Origin: Sphingobacterium sp. R2
GTDB taxonomy: Bacteria; Bacteroidota; Bacteroidia; Sphingobacteriales; Sphingobacteriaceae
Direction of reading: 5' to 3'
Assembly: GCF_040760075.1 (NCBI RefSeq)
Contig: NZ_CP142884.1
Span: 1,860,001-1,924,000 of the forward strand
DNA length: 64,000 bases
Shown here: in pieces, positions 8,661-18,012 of the stretch
Numbering within the stretch: the stretch's first letter is position 1
Layout: each line of letters starts with the position of its first letter
Translations under genes and position numbers: made by a program
The notes under the pieces: model-generated
Databases searched by the model: none
What the model was told of the DNA's origin: nothing
Seen by the model: only the letters and a program-made list of their open reading frames with translations

Positions 8661-8951
8661 ATGGAGATTATTAAAAAACCTATCTTGACTGAGAAAGCTT
8701 CTTTGTTAACGGAAAAATTAAACCGTTACGCTTTCAAAGTAGATCACAGAGCAAACAAAATCCAGATCAAAGCAGCTGTTGAGGCTATGTTTGGTGTTAC
8801 AGTTCTTGCTGTAAATACTGCAGTAGTAGCTGGTAAAGCAAAAAGCCGTTACACAAAAGCAGGTTTCGTATCTGGTAGAGCTCCTAAGTATAAAAAGGCT
8901 GTCATTACAATTAAAGACGGCGAAACTATTGACTTTTACAGTACTATATAA
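8661..8951 (+). CDS. rplW: 50S ribosomal protein L23
   Basis: The 96-residue protein starts MEIIKKPILTEKAS and has the family segment VEAMFGVTVLAVNTAVV. L23 sits at the tunnel exit and is the docking point for trigger factor and SRP. It begins one base after rplD, so the two are probably translationally coupled. Confidence 0.97.
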   Translation: MEIIKKPILTEKASLLTEKLNRYAFKVDHRANKIQIKAAVEAMFGVTVLAVNTAVVAGKAKSRYTKAGFVSGRAPKYKKAVITIKDGETIDFYSTI

Positions 8952-8957
8952 TAAAAA

Positions 8958-9785
8958 ATGGCAGTTAAAAGATTCAAACCGGTAACCCCTGGTACTCGTT
9001 TCAGAGTAGGCGCAGACTACTCTGATGTTACTACAAACGTTCCTGAAAAATCGTTAGTAGTTAAAATCAACAAGAAATCAGGCGGTCGTAATAACTCCGG
9101 TAAAATGACTATGCGTTATCTCGGTGGGGGACATAAAAAAGTATACCGATTAATTGATTTCAAACGCGATAAAAAAGATATCCCTGCAAAAGTAGCTACT
9201 ATTGAGTACGATCCAAATCGTACTGCTCGTATTGCATTGTTGCATTATGCAGATGGTGAAAAACGTTACATCATTGCTCCAGCTGGTTTAGTAGTTGGTC
9301 AAACTGTAATTGCAGGTGATAAAGTTGCCCCAGAAGTTGGTAATACATTACCATTAGCAAACATTCCATTGGGTTCTATCATCCACAACATTGAATTAAA
9401 TCCTGGTCAAGGTGGTTCAATTGCTCGTTCGGCTGGTACTTATGCTCAATTGTCTGCTCGTGATGGTAAATATGCCATCATCAAATTACCTTCGAGCGAA
9501 ACACGTATGATCTTGTTGACTTGTGTTGCTACGATTGGTTCAGTATCGAACCATGAAAGATCTAACCAAGTGTTAGGTAAAGCAGGTCGCAAACGTTGGT
9601 TAGGTCGTCGTCCAAGAGTTCGTGGTGTTGCGATGAACCCAGTAGATCACCCTATGGGTGGTGGTGAAGGCCGTACTTCAGGAGGTCACCCACGCTCACG
9701 TACAGGTGTATTAGCTAAAGGCTTCAAAACACGTTACAAGAAGAAAACATCGAATCGTTACATCATTGAGAGAAGGAAAAAATAA
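8958..9785 (+). CDS. rplB: 50S ribosomal protein L2
   Basis: The 275-residue protein has the L2 core, including [17 protein letters not shown] near the N terminus and the C-terminal [19 protein letters not shown], whose His is implicated in peptidyl-transferase centre assembly. Length is normal. The stop overlaps the rpsS start by one base (TAATG). Confidence 0.98.
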   Translation: MAVKRFKPVTPGTRFRVGADYSDVTTNVPEKSLVVKINKKSGGRNNSGKMTMRYLGGGHKKVYRLIDFKRDKKDIPAKVATIEYDPNRTARIALLHYADGEKRYIIAPAGLVVGQTVIAGDKVAPEVGNTLPLANIPLGSIIHNIELNPGQGGSIARSAGTYAQLSARDGKYAIIKLPSSETRMILLTCVATIGSVSNHERSNQVLGKAGRKRWLGRRPRVRGVAMNPVDHPMGGGEGRTSGGHPRSRTGVLAKGFKTRYKKKTSNRYIIERRKK

Positions 9786-10051
9786 TGGCTCGTTCAATTA
9801 AAAAAGGTCCTTATATCGATCACAACTTAGAAAGAAAAGTTCTTTCTATGAATGAAACTAACAAAAAGTCAGTTATCAAAACATGGTCTCGTAGATCAAT
9901 GATTTCCCCTGATTTTGTTGGCCATACCTTCGCAGTGCACAACGGGAATAAATTTATCCCTGTTTATGTAACAGAGAATATGGTAGGTCACAAGCTTGGT
10001 GAATTCGCTCCTACGCGTACATTCAGAGGCCACGCAGAAAAGAAAAAATAA
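9785..10051 (+). CDS. rpsS: 30S ribosomal protein S19
   Basis: The 88-residue protein starts [19 protein letters not shown] and ends in [17 protein letters not shown], both diagnostic. S19 sits in the 30S head with S13. The one-base overlap with rplB suggests coupled translation. Confidence 0.98.
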   Translation: MARSIKKGPYIDHNLERKVLSMNETNKKSVIKTWSRRSMISPDFVGHTFAVHNGNKFIPVYVTENMVGHKLGEFAPTRTFRGHAEKKK

Positions 10052-10057
10052 TAGGTA

Positions 10058-10492
10058 ATGGAAGCAACAAAAAAACTTAAAAAGTCTGTCTTAATTAGAC
10101 AACGCAAAGAGCAAGAGAAAGCTCAACAAGGAGGAGCTTCGGATGCCAAATTATTGAACTGCCCGACTTCGCCTCGTAAGATGCGCTTAGTGGTAGATCT
10201 AATTCGTGGTCAACGTGTTGAAAATGCATTATACATTTTAAAACACTCAAGTAAAGAAGCTGCTGCTCGTGTAGAAAAATTATTATTATCTGCAATCAAA
10301 AACTGGGAAGCCAAAAACGAAGGTAAATCAGTGGAAGAAAGCGAACTAATTGTAAAAGAAGTATCAGTAGGTGGTGGTCGTCAATTGAAAAGATTACGTC
10401 CGGCTCCTCAAGGTCGCGGATACAGAGTTCGTAAACGTTCAAATCACGTTACGTTGGTAGTTGATAGCAAATTAAACGTTGAACAAAACTAA
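10058..10492 (+). CDS. rplV: 50S ribosomal protein L22
   Basis: The 144-residue protein has the conserved start of the L22 fold ([24 protein letters not shown], in part) at about residue 30 and the beta-hairpin tip [21 protein letters not shown] that lines the exit tunnel. The first 28 residues, rich in Lys and Gln, are an extension absent from the shorter E. coli protein (110 residues). Confidence 0.97.
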   Translation: MEATKKLKKSVLIRQRKEQEKAQQGGASDAKLLNCPTSPRKMRLVVDLIRGQRVENALYILKHSSKEAAARVEKLLLSAIKNWEAKNEGKSVEESELIVKEVSVGGGRQLKRLRPAPQGRGYRVRKRSNHVTLVVDSKLNVEQN

Positions 10493-10503
10493 TTTATTGA
10501 GAA

Positions 10504-11298
10504 ATGGGACAAAAAGCAAATCCAATAGGTAGCAGATTAGGAATCATCAAAGGTTGGGATTCTAACTGGTTCGGAGGTAAAAACTATTCCGATAAATTAG
10601 TTGAAGACGAAAAAATCAGAAAATATCTTTCTGTTCGTATCGCAAAAGGTGGTGTAGCTAAAGTTGTTATCGAAAGAACGTTAAAACGTATCACTGTTAC
10701 AATTCACACTGCTCGTCCAGGTATCGTTATCGGAAAAGGTGGTCAAGAAGTTGACAAGATCAAAGAAGAGTTGAAGAAACTGACTAAAAAGGATGTTCAA
10801 ATCAATATTTTCGAGATCAAACGCCCTGAGTTAGATGCGAAATTAGTAGCAGAAGGTGTCGCTAAACAATTAGAGGCACGTATTTCATTCCGTCGTGCAA
10901 TGAAAACTTCAATTGCTTCTACCATGCGTATGGGTGCAGAAGGTATCAAAATCATGTGTTCTGGTCGTTTGGGTGGTGCTGAAATGGCGCGTACTGAACA
11001 ATACAAAGAAGGAAGAACTCCTTTGCACACATTGCGTGCTGATATCGACTACGCTTTAGCTGAAGCATTGACTACATACGGTAAAATTGGTATCAAAGTT
11101 TGGATATGTAAAGGTGAAGTTTACGGTAAACGTGACTTATCTCCAAACATTGGTCAAGCATCTGGTGTAAAATCACGTGGCAACCACGAAGGTGGTGGCG
11201 AACGTCGTGACAACCGTAATAACAAAGGTGGTCGCGGTGGAAATAACCGTGGTGGAAACAACCGTGGTGGAAGCAACCGTGGTCCGAAAAAAGATTAA
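10504..11298 (+). CDS. rpsC: 30S ribosomal protein S3 with RGG-like C-terminal tail
   Basis: The 264-residue protein carries a KH domain ([15 protein letters not shown], about 72-86) and the S3 C-terminal domain. E. coli S3 is 233 residues. The extra tail, from about residue 225, is almost only Gly, Arg and Asn. It includes three in-frame five-residue repeats [15 protein letters not shown] (residues 245-259) encoded by three 15-base tandem units at 11236-11280. The tail is probably disordered and RNA-binding. S3 forms the mRNA entry channel with S4 and S5. Confidence 0.97.
   Translation: MGQKANPIGSRLGIIKGWDSNWFGGKNYSDKLVEDEKIRKYLSVRIAKGGVAKVVIERTLKRITVTIHTARPGIVIGKGGQEVDKIKEELKKLTKKDVQINIFEIKRPELDAKLVAEGVAKQLEARISFRRAMKTSIASTMRMGAEGIKIMCSGRLGGAEMARTEQYKEGRTPLHTLRADIDYALAEALTTYGKIGIKVWICKGEVYGKRDLSPNIGQASGVKSRGNHEGGGERRDNRNNKGGRGGNNRGGNNRGGSNRGPKKD
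11236..11280 (+). repeat. Three 15-bp tandem repeats within rpsC
   Basis: Units GGTGGAAATAACCGT (11236-11250), GGTGGAAACAACCGT (11251-11265) and GGTGGAAGCAACCGT (11266-11280) differ at one or two positions and stay in frame. Such repeats may vary in number between strains. Confidence 0.9.
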
Positions 11299-11359
11299 TA
11301 GTTTTATTTAGATTACAACAAAAACCTGCTGAAGAAGCAGATTTAAAAAGTATACGAAC

Positions 11360-11782
11360 ATGTTACAGCCAAAAAGAACGAAGTTCAGAAAGATGCAGAA
11401 AGGCCGCATGAAAGGTAACGCTTCTCGTGGAGCGGAGTTAGCTTTCGGTTCTTTCGGTATCAAAACAATGGAGCAAGCATGGATCACTAGTCGTCAAATC
11501 GAGGCAGCTCGTATTGCGGTTACACGTTATATGAAACGTGAAGGTCAAGTTTGGATTCGTATTTTCCCTGACAAACCGGTTACGAAAAAACCTGCAGAGG
11601 TACGTATGGGTAAAGGTAAGGGTGCTCCAGAATACTGGGTAGCAGTAGTACGCCCAGGCCGTATGTTATTTGAAGCAGAAGGTGTGCCTTTGGAAATTGC
11701 CAAAGAAGCTTTACGCCTTGCCGCTCAAAAACTTCCGGTTCAAACTAAGTTTGTGATTCGTAGAGACTACGTTGAAGCATAA
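11360..11782 (+). CDS. rplP: 50S ribosomal protein L16
   Basis: The 140-residue protein starts [19 protein letters not shown] and has [18 protein letters not shown] and [16 protein letters not shown], all diagnostic of L16, which positions tRNA in the A site. A 61-base gap with a small CTGCT/AGCAG hairpin separates it from rpsC, and a strong 10-bp hairpin follows it. Confidence 0.98.
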   Translation: MLQPKRTKFRKMQKGRMKGNASRGAELAFGSFGIKTMEQAWITSRQIEAARIAVTRYMKREGQVWIRIFPDKPVTKKPAEVRMGKGKGAPEYWVAVVRPGRMLFEAEGVPLEIAKEALRLAAQKLPVQTKFVIRRDYVEA

Positions 11783-11805
11783 AATCTTGGTAATGTCATC
11801 ATTTA

Positions 11806-11832
11806 AGCGTTAGGGCCGTTACCCCTAACGCT
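11806..11832 (+). promoter_or_regulatory. Strong hairpin between rplP and rpmC
   Basis: AGCGTTAGGG (11806-11815) pairs perfectly with CCCTAACGCT (11823-11832) around a 7-base loop in the 91-base rplP-rpmC gap. No T-run follows, so it is more likely an mRNA processing, stability or protein-binding site than a terminator. Confidence 0.6.
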
Positions 11833-11873
11833 ATATATAAACCGATGATAACCCAAATAACAACTGAAAAAAC

Positions 11874-12092
11874 ATGAAAAATTCAGAAATTTTAGAATTA
11901 TCTAATGAGGACTTAAAAGCTCGTCTTGTAGAAGAGAAAACAGCCCTTACAAAATTGAAATTTGCACATGCTGTTTCAGCTATTGAGAACCCTAACGTGA
12001 TCAAAGCAGCACGCAGAACTATTGCTCGTATCAGTACAGAGATCAGTGCACGCAACGCTGCAGCTAAAAATGAAACAGCCTCTGAGGCATAA
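11874..12092 (+). CDS. rpmC: 50S ribosomal protein L29
   Basis: The 72-residue protein has the L29 pattern ([17 protein letters not shown], then [27 protein letters not shown]), a two-helix bundle at the tunnel exit next to L23. It is followed after 13 bases by rpsQ. Confidence 0.96.
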   Translation: MKNSEILELSNEDLKARLVEEKTALTKLKFAHAVSAIENPNVIKAARRTIARISTEISARNAAAKNETASEA

Positions 12093-12105
12093 ATTTAAAG
12101 TCGAA

Positions 12106-12360
12106 ATGGAAAGAAATTTAAGAAAAACAAGAATCGGCTTAGTAGTTAGCAACAAGATGGACAAATCTATCGTGGTATCTGTAGAGCGTAAAGTGAAACA
12201 CCCGATTTATGGTAAGTTCGTTAAAAAAACTACTAAATTTAAAGCTCATGACGAAACTAATACCTGCGGTATCGGCGATACGGTATTAATTATGGAAACT
12301 CGTCCGCTGAGTAAAACAAAAAACTGGAGATTAGTTGAAATTATAGAAAGAGCTAAATAA
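12106..12360 (+). CDS. rpsQ: 30S ribosomal protein S17
   Basis: The start is the ATG at 12106 ([20 protein letters not shown]), giving 84 residues, the normal size. The same frame is open further upstream to 12022, but those codons overlap rpmC and do not match S17. The motif [17 protein letters not shown] is diagnostic. S17 is a primary 16S rRNA binder. Confidence 0.97.
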   Translation: MERNLRKTRIGLVVSNKMDKSIVVSVERKVKHPIYGKFVKKTTKFKAHDETNTCGIGDTVLIMETRPLSKTKNWRLVEIIERAK

Positions 12361-12361
12361 C

Positions 12362-12730
12362 ATGGTACAACAAGAATCAAGACTTAATGTAGCTGACAAT
12401 AGCGGTGCTAAACAAGTTTTAGTAATCCGTGTATTGGGCGGTACGCGCAAGCGTTATGCATCAATCGGAGATAAGATTGTTGTATCGGTGAAAAGCGCTA
12501 TGCCTTCAGGAAACGTGAAAAAAGGTTCCGTTTCTAAAGCAGTAGTCGTTAGAACGAAAAAGGAAATCCGTCGTAAAGATGGTTCATATATCCGTTTCGA
12601 TGACAACGCCGCTGTATTATTAAATAATAATGATGAACCACGTGGTACACGTATCTTTGGCCCTGTGGCTAGAGAGTTGCGTGAGAAACAGTTCATGAAA
12701 ATTGTATCATTAGCACCGGAGGTTTTATAA
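12362..12730 (+). CDS. rplN: 50S ribosomal protein L14
   Basis: The 122-residue protein starts [19 protein letters not shown] and has [17 protein letters not shown] and [13 protein letters not shown], diagnostic of L14, which forms an intersubunit bridge and binds RsfS. One base separates it from rpsQ. Confidence 0.98.
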   Translation: MVQQESRLNVADNSGAKQVLVIRVLGGTRKRYASIGDKIVVSVKSAMPSGNVKKGSVSKAVVVRTKKEIRRKDGSYIRFDDNAAVLLNNNDEPRGTRIFGPVARELREKQFMKIVSLAPEVL

Positions 12731-12732
12731 TT

Positions 12733-13077
12733 ATGGCACAGAAAACAAAAACAACTACGCACAAAATCAAAATTAAAAAAGGTGATTTAGTGAAAGTTAT
12801 CGCTGGTAACTCTAAAGGTGTTCAAGGAAAAGTATTAACTGTTTTAGTGGATAAAAATAGAGCTATCGTTGAGGGCGCTAACATCGTAAAAAAACACACT
12901 AAACCAAGTGCAGCTAATCCTAATGGTGGTATCATTGAGAAAGAAGCTGGTATTCACATCTCTAATTTAGCTGTTATCGATCCTAAAACAGGTGCAACTA
13001 CACGTGTAGGTCGTAAGTTAAATGCAGATGGTAAATTAGTTCGTTACGCTAAAAAATCAGGGGAGGAAATTAAATAA
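12733..13077 (+). CDS. rplX: 50S ribosomal protein L24
   Basis: The 114-residue protein has the KOW motif at the front ([21 protein letters not shown]) and [21 protein letters not shown]24 starts 50S assembly. Its stop overlaps the start of rplE by one base (TAATG), which suggests coupled translation. Confidence 0.97.
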   Translation: MAQKTKTTTHKIKIKKGDLVKVIAGNSKGVQGKVLTVLVDKNRAIVEGANIVKKHTKPSAANPNGGIIEKEAGIHISNLAVIDPKTGATTRVGRKLNADGKLVRYAKKSGEEIK

Positions 13078-13646
13078 TGACTTACGTACCAAGATTAAAA
13101 GTGAAATATGCGGAGGAAATCCGTAAAGCACTTCAAGAAAAATTTCAGTATAAAAGTATTATGCAGGTTCCTAAACTTGAGAAAATCGTTGTTTCACAAG
13201 GCGTAGGAGCTGCAACAGCTGACAAAAAATTAATCGATAACGCTATCGCTGAGTTGACTTTAATTACAGGTCAACAAGCTGTGGCTACAAAATCGAAAAA
13301 AGATATTTCAAACTTTAAATTACGTAAAGGTATGCCTGTAGGGGCACGTGTTACTTTACGTGACAACAATATGTTTGAATTCTTGGATCGTTTGGTAGCC
13401 GTATCGCTTCCACGTATTCGTGACTTCCGCGGTATCAACGATAAAGGCTTTGACGGACGTGGTAACTACAACTTAGGTATCACTGAACAGATCATTTTCC
13501 CTGAGATCAACATTGACAAAATCAATAAGATCCAAGGTATGGACATCACTTTCGTGACTTCTGCTCAAAATGATGTTGAGGCTTTAGAATTGTTGAAACA
13601 ATTCGGTTTACCATTTAAAAATCAAAATACTAATAACAATGGCTAA
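13077..13646 (+). CDS. rplE: 50S ribosomal protein L5
   Basis: The 189-residue protein includes [33 protein letters not shown] and the C-terminal [20 protein letters not shown], all family marks. L5 binds 5S rRNA. Its last 8 bases overlap rpsN. Confidence 0.98.
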   Translation: MTYVPRLKVKYAEEIRKALQEKFQYKSIMQVPKLEKIVVSQGVGAATADKKLIDNAIAELTLITGQQAVATKSKKDISNFKLRKGMPVGARVTLRDNNMFEFLDRLVAVSLPRIRDFRGINDKGFDGRGNYNLGITEQIIFPEINIDKINKIQGMDITFVTSAQNDVEALELLKQFGLPFKNQNTNNNG

Positions 13647-13908
13647 AGAAGGATTAAAAGCACGCGAAGTAAAACGCGCTAAATTGGTAGCTAAATATGC
13701 AGCAAAACGTGCAGAATTAAAAGCTGCTGGCGATTACGTTGCATTAGATAAATTACCTAAAAATGCTTCTCCAGTACGTTTACACAATCGTTGTAAATTG
13801 ACTGGCCGTCCTAAAGGATATATGCGTCAATTCGGTATCTCTCGTGTAACATTCCGTGAGATGGCTTTGGATGGCAAAATCCCAGGGGTGAAAAAAGCTT
13901 CTTGGTAA
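13639..13908 (+). CDS. rpsN: 30S ribosomal protein S14 (long, zinc-free form)
   Basis: The 89-residue protein ends in [22 protein letters not shown] and [20 protein letters not shown], quoted in part. It has only one Cys and so lacks the CxxC pair of the short zinc-binding form. It overlaps rplE by 8 bases. A hairpin with a T-run and an internal promoter follow it. Confidence 0.97.
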   Translation: MAKEGLKAREVKRAKLVAKYAAKRAELKAAGDYVALDKLPKNASPVRLHNRCKLTGRPKGYMRQFGISRVTFREMALDGKIPGVKKASW

Positions 13909-13931
13909 TTTAAAAAAAATACTTAATTTTG
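13902..13931 (+). promoter_or_regulatory. Internal promoter before rpsH
   Basis: TTG at 13902-13904 (within the last rpsN codon) and TAATTTTG at 13924-13931 are separated by exactly 19 bases and match the Bacteroidota consensus. A transcript from here would carry the hairpin at 13932-13960 at or near its 5' end and a leader of about 110 bases before rpsH. Confidence 0.75.
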
Positions 13932-13966
13932 CCCGGGCAATTCAATTTAGGATTGCCGGGTTTTTT
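13932..13966 (+). terminator. Hairpin with T-run between rpsN and rpsH
   Basis: CCCGGGCAAT pairs with ATTGCCGGG (one bulged G), followed by TTTTTT at 13961-13966. It looks like an intrinsic terminator or attenuator that would reduce read-through into the second half of the operon, which has its own promoter overlapping it. Confidence 0.65.
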
Positions 13967-14047
13967 GCATTTTAAAATCGTTTAACAGATAGAAGGTCCC
14001 ATACCAACGGTTGGGAGGGAAACCGCTGTCACAAATTTTCATATATA

Positions 14048-14446
14048 ATGACTACAGATCCAATTGCGGATTACCTTACACGAGTAAGGAATGCCATCAA
14101 GGCCAACCACAGGGTTGTTGAAATTCCTGCATCGAACCTAAAAAAAGAAATCACAAAAGTTCTTTTTGATAAAGGTTACATTGCTAATTACAAATTCGAT
14201 GAGAATGGCGTACAGGGTACGATCAAAATCGCATTGAAATATAACCCAATTAGCAAAATTCCGGCTATTCGTACGTTGACACGTGTGAGTAAACCTGGTT
14301 TAAGAAAGTATGCAAGCGTTGATACTATGCCCCGTGTTTTGAATGGTTTAGGTATTGCTATCTTGTCAACATCTAAAGGTGTAATGACAGATAAAGAAGC
14401 TAGACTTCAAAATGTTGGTGGTGAAGTTTTATGTTACGTTTATTAA
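14048..14446 (+). CDS. rpsH: 30S ribosomal protein S8
   Basis: The 132-residue protein starts MTTDPIADYLTRVRNA and ends in STSKGVMTDKEARLQNVGGEVLCYVY, both diagnostic. S8 is a central-domain binder and, in E. coli, the autoregulator of the spc operon. Its unusual separate promoter and 110-base leader here would be a natural place for such control, though no S8-site mimic could be proven by eye. Confidence 0.98.
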   Translation: MTTDPIADYLTRVRNAIKANHRVVEIPASNLKKEITKVLFDKGYIANYKFDENGVQGTIKIALKYNPISKIPAIRTLTRVSKPGLRKYASVDTMPRVLNGLGIAILSTSKGVMTDKEARLQNVGGEVLCYVY

Positions 14447-14467
14447 TCTAGGTAAAAGCACAAAGAA

Positions 14468-15022
14468 ATGTCAAGAATTGGAAAAGCGCCTATCGCTATC
14501 CCTGCTGGGGTAACTGTTACTATTTCGGACAAAAACTTAGTTTCAGTAAAAGGTCCTAAAGGCGAATTAACACAACAAGTTGACCGTGACATCACGATTG
14601 CTCAAGAAGAAGGCAATATCGTTGTAACACGTCCAACTGATCAAAAGAAACACAAAGCATTACACGGTCTATACCGTTCCCTGTTGGCTAACATGGTTCA
14701 CGGTGTGACTGAAGGTTACAAAACTACGCAAGAGTTAGTCGGTGTAGGTTACCGTGCTTCAAGTACTGGTAATGTATTAGAGTTAACTTTAGGTTTCTCT
14801 CACCAGATTGTTTTTGTATTGCCAAAAGAGGTTAAAGTATCAACTACTGCTGATAAAGGTAAAAACCCTACAATCACTTTAGAGTGCGCCGATAAACAAT
14901 TGATCGGACAAGTAGCGGCAAAAATCCGTGGCTTCCGTAAACCAGAACCTTACAAAGGAAAAGGTGTGAAGTTTGCAGGTGAAGTATTGAGAAGAAAAGC
15001 AGGTAAATCAGCTAAAAAATAA
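14468..15022 (+). CDS. rplF: 50S ribosomal protein L6
   Basis: The 184-residue protein starts [19 protein letters not shown] and has the second-repeat signature [21 protein letters not shown]6 lies near the factor-binding site. Size is normal. Confidence 0.98.
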   Translation: MSRIGKAPIAIPAGVTVTISDKNLVSVKGPKGELTQQVDRDITIAQEEGNIVVTRPTDQKKHKALHGLYRSLLANMVHGVTEGYKTTQELVGVGYRASSTGNVLELTLGFSHQIVFVLPKEVKVSTTADKGKNPTITLECADKQLIGQVAAKIRGFRKPEPYKGKGVKFAGEVLRRKAGKSAKK

Positions 15023-15027
15023 TAATC

Positions 15028-15381
15028 ATGGCAGGACAAAAAGCATCTCGTAGAGAGAGAATCAAAAAAGGAATCAGAAAAAACCTTGCTGGAACGTCTG
15101 AACGTCCACGTTTATCGGTTTTTAGAAGTAACAAAGGTATCTATGCACAGATCATTGATGACAATGCAGGTAAAACATTAGTTGCTGCATCTAGCTTATC
15201 AAAAGAGTTTGCTGCATCGGGTAACAAAGTGGAACAGTCTAAAGCTGTCGGTAAATTGGTTGCTGAAAAAGCAGTAGCAGCAGGTATTAATAAAGTAGTT
15301 TTTGACCGTAATGGGTACTTATACCATGGCCGTATCAAATCTTTGGCTGAAGGTGCTCGCGAAGGCGGTTTAGACTTTTAA
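15028..15381 (+). CDS. rplR: 50S ribosomal protein L18
   Basis: The 117-residue protein has a basic N terminus, [20 protein letters not shown] and [21 protein letters not shown] (in part), as in all bacterial L18, a 5S rRNA binder. Confidence 0.98.
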   Translation: MAGQKASRRERIKKGIRKNLAGTSERPRLSVFRSNKGIYAQIIDDNAGKTLVAASSLSKEFAASGNKVEQSKAVGKLVAEKAVAAGINKVVFDRNGYLYHGRIKSLAEGAREGGLDF

Positions 15382-15392
15382 TCATAGAAAAA

Positions 15393-15911
15393 ATGGCATT
15401 AAGCAATATAAAAAGAGTAAAATCAAGCGAAATTGAATTAAAAGATCGCTTAGTAAGTATCCAACGTGTAGCAAAAGTTACTAAAGGTGGTCGTACTTTC
15501 AGCTTCTCTGCAATTGTTGTAGTAGGTGATGAAAACGGCATTGTTGGTTATGGTTTAGGTAAAGCTAAAGAAGTAACTGAAGCAATCACCAAAGGTATCG
15601 ATGACGCAAAGAAAAACTTGGTAAAAGTTCCTATTATCAAAGGTACTGTTCCTCACGCACAATATGGTAAATATTCTGGTGGTTCAGTGTTGATCAAACC
15701 AGCAGTAGGTGGTACAGGAGTTTTAGCTGGTGGTGCAATGCGTGCAGTATTGGAGTCTGCTGGTATCAAAGATGTATTGGCTAAATCATTAGGTTCTTCT
15801 AACCCACACAACGTGGTAAAAGCAACTGTAGCAGCTTTATCAGATATGCGTGATGCATATACAGTAGCACAACACCGCGGTGTCGATTTGAACAAAGTAT
15901 TTAACGGTTAA
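15393..15911 (+). CDS. rpsE: 30S ribosomal protein S5
   Basis: The 172-residue protein has [21 protein letters not shown] and [19 protein letters not shown], quoted in part, as in S5, which helps mRNA unwinding and decoding accuracy. rpmD follows after 5 bases. Confidence 0.98.
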   Translation: MALSNIKRVKSSEIELKDRLVSIQRVAKVTKGGRTFSFSAIVVVGDENGIVGYGLGKAKEVTEAITKGIDDAKKNLVKVPIIKGTVPHAQYGKYSGGSVLIKPAVGGTGVLAGGAMRAVLESAGIKDVLAKSLGSSNPHNVVKATVAALSDMRDAYTVAQHRGVDLNKVFNG

Positions 15912-15916
15912 TTATC

Positions 15917-16096
15917 ATGGCAAAAATCAAAATCACCCAGATAAAGAGCGTTATCGACAGAAGCGAGCGCCAAAAGAAAACTATTGAGGCATTGGGTTTG
16001 AAAAGAATCAACCACTCAGTAGAAGTTGAAGCTACTCCATCAATTATTGGAATGGTACGTAAAGTAAACCATTTAGTAGCTATCGAAACTATTTAA
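15917..16096 (+). CDS. rpmD: 50S ribosomal protein L30
   Basis: A 59-residue frame starts at the ATG at 15917 (MAKIKITQIKSVIDRSERQK) and ends IIGMVRKVNHLVAIETI, the L30 pattern. It is missed by any 60-residue cutoff. It lies between rpsE and rplO, the standard position. Confidence 0.96.
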   Translation: MAKIKITQIKSVIDRSERQKKTIEALGLKRINHSVEVEATPSIIGMVRKVNHLVAIETI

Positions 16097-16105
16097 TATT
16101 AGCAT

Positions 16106-16133
16106 ATGGAAGAGGTCGTTGGACTTCTTCCAT
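16106..16133 (+). promoter_or_regulatory. Hairpin between rpmD and rplO
   Basis: ATGGAAGA (16106-16113) pairs with TCTTCCAT (16126-16133) around a 12-base loop in a 119-base gap. A second possible pairing, GCTAG (about 16168) with CTAGC (about 16194), follows. No T-run of terminator type comes directly after the first stem. Confidence 0.5.
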
Positions 16134-16215
16134 TACTTGTTATTAATAATCATTATTTTTTAATCGCTAGTACCTGTTTAGTGAGAGCGAAGGGCTAGCA
16201 CAATTTAGTTTAAAA

Positions 16216-16662
16216 ATGAACTTAAGTAATTTAAAACCTGCAAAAGGTGCAGTAAAAAGTAGCAAACGTATTGGCCGTGGTACTGGTTCTGGTCGTGGTG
16301 GTACTTCAACGCGTGGTCACAAAGGTGCTGGTTCTCGTTCAGGTCACTCTACGAAAATCGGTTTCGAAGGTGGTCAAATGCCTTTGCAACGTCGTGTGCC
16401 TAAATTTGGTTTCAAAAACATCAACCGCGTAGAGTATAATGGCGTAAACTTGGATACTTTGCAAACGTTGATCGAGAAATACAATCTAACAGCTGTAGAT
16501 TTCGATACGTTGAAAACTCATGGTTTAGTGTCTAAAAATGACAAAGTTAAAATCTTGGGTCGCGGTGAGTTGAAAGCTAAAGTTGAAGTAACTGCGCACG
16601 CGTTTACTGCTTCTGCTCAAAAAGCTATTGAAGCTGCAGGCGGTTCTATCGTTAAAATTTAA
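16216..16662 (+). CDS. rplO: 50S ribosomal protein L15
   Basis: The 148-residue protein has the Gly/Arg-rich N-terminal arm (RIGRGTGSGRGGTSTRGHKG, residues about 18-37) and the globular C-terminal domain ending EAAGGSIVKI. secY begins three bases after its stop. Confidence 0.98.
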   Translation: MNLSNLKPAKGAVKSSKRIGRGTGSGRGGTSTRGHKGAGSRSGHSTKIGFEGGQMPLQRRVPKFGFKNINRVEYNGVNLDTLQTLIEKYNLTAVDFDTLKTHGLVSKNDKVKILGRGELKAKVEVTAHAFTASAQKAIEAAGGSIVKI

Positions 16663-16665
16663 TAA

Positions 16666-18003
16666 ATGAAGAAACTAATCACAACCTTAACCAATATTTG
16701 GAAAATCGATGATTTACGTACGCGTATTTTAAATACCTTACTTTTTCTTTTGATTTACCGTATTGGATGTCACGTGGTATTACCAGGTGTAAATCCTCAT
16801 GCGCTGGCTTCTGGTCAGAAAGAGGGTTTATTAGGCTTACTGGATATGTTTGCGGGTGGGTCATTCTCCCGTTCAGCTATCTTTGCTTTAGGGGTAATGC
16901 CATATATTTCGGCATCCATTGTTGTTCAATTGCTGGGCATCGCGGTTCCTTACTTCCAAAAGATGCAGAAAGAAGGGGAAAGTGGTCGTCAAAAAATGAA
17001 CCAAATTACTCGCTATTTAACTTTAGGGATTACTTTGCTTCAAGCTTTTGCCTATGTGCGTACTCAGATCGAGCCAAGTGCTAAGACAATTGCAGATCCA
17101 TTGTTCACTATTCTGACTGCAATAGTTTTGACAGGCGGTACTTTATTTGTGATGTGGTTAGGGGAAAAAATTACAGATAAAGGTATCGGTAATGGTATTT
17201 CTTTGATCATCATGACTGGTATTATCGCTCAATTGCCAAGTGGTATCACTGCGGAATGGGTTTCGAGAATGGCGAAAGGTGGTGGTGGTCCAATTCCATT
17301 GTTGCTTGAATTTGTGGCTTTGTTCTTTGTTGTGATCTTTACGATCTTGATCGTACAGGGAGTTCGTAAGATCCCTGTGCAATACGCGAAGAAAATTGTT
17401 GGAAATAAGCAAGTCGGTGGGGTACGTCAGTATATTCCTTTAAAGGTAAATGCTGCAGGTGTAATGCCTATCATTTTTGCACAGGCGATTATGTTTGTGC
17501 CGATGAGTTTGGGGCAGTTCTTCCCAAATCTTCAGTCGGAGTTTTTGACTTCGTTGAGTAACTATACTTCTGTAGCGTATAACGTAACATTCGCGGTGCT
17601 AATTATCGCATTTACGTTTTTCTATACAGCAATCATGGTGAACCCACAACAGATGTCGGACGACATGAAGAAGAACGGAGGTTTTGTTCCGGGTATTAAA
17701 CCGGGATTAGAGACGAGTAATTTTATAGACCGCGTAATATCAAATATTACATTTCCTGGCGCGATTTTCTTAGCGATCATTGCTATTCTTCCTGCTATTG
17801 CAAGTTTGTTTGGTATTAATAATCAATTTGCGCACTTCTATGGAGGAACGTCTTTATTGATTTTAGTAGGTGTGGTGTTGGATACTTTGCAACAGATTGA
17901 ATCTCATTTGTTGATGCGTCATTACGATGGATTAATGAAAACAGGTCGCATTAAAGGCCGTTCGGCTGCGTCTGTTGAGGGAATGGATCATTCGGCAATT
18001 TAA
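16666..18003 (+). CDS. secY: Protein translocase subunit SecY
   Basis: SecY is the channel of the Sec translocon in the inner membrane. The 445-residue product has about ten hydrophobic segments. Marks include the first helix followed by PGVNPHAL, MFAGGSFSRSAIFALGVMPYI (plug region and second helix, in part), GIGNGISLIIMTGI and a C-terminal QIESHLLMRHYDGLMKTGR. It is in the usual position after rplO and is followed by map after 9 bases. Confidence 0.98.
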   Translation: MKKLITTLTNIWKIDDLRTRILNTLLFLLIYRIGCHVVLPGVNPHALASGQKEGLLGLLDMFAGGSFSRSAIFALGVMPYISASIVVQLLGIAVPYFQKMQKEGESGRQKMNQITRYLTLGITLLQAFAYVRTQIEPSAKTIADPLFTILTAIVLTGGTLFVMWLGEKITDKGIGNGISLIIMTGIIAQLPSGITAEWVSRMAKGGGGPIPLLLEFVALFFVVIFTILIVQGVRKIPVQYAKKIVGNKQVGGVRQYIPLKVNAAGVMPIIFAQAIMFVPMSLGQFFPNLQSEFLTSLSNYTSVAYNVTFAVLIIAFTFFYTAIMVNPQQMSDDMKKNGGFVPGIKPGLETSNFIDRVISNITFPGAIFLAIIAILPAIASLFGINNQFAHFYGGTSLLILVGVVLDTLQQIESHLLMRHYDGLMKTGRIKGRSAASVEGMDHSAI

Positions 18004-18012
18004 TTTCTTTAG

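Noticed and set aside
12022..12105. N-terminal extension of rpsQ overlapping rpmC
   Set aside because: The overlap is out of frame with rpmC and the extra residues do not fit S17; ATG at 12106 is used.
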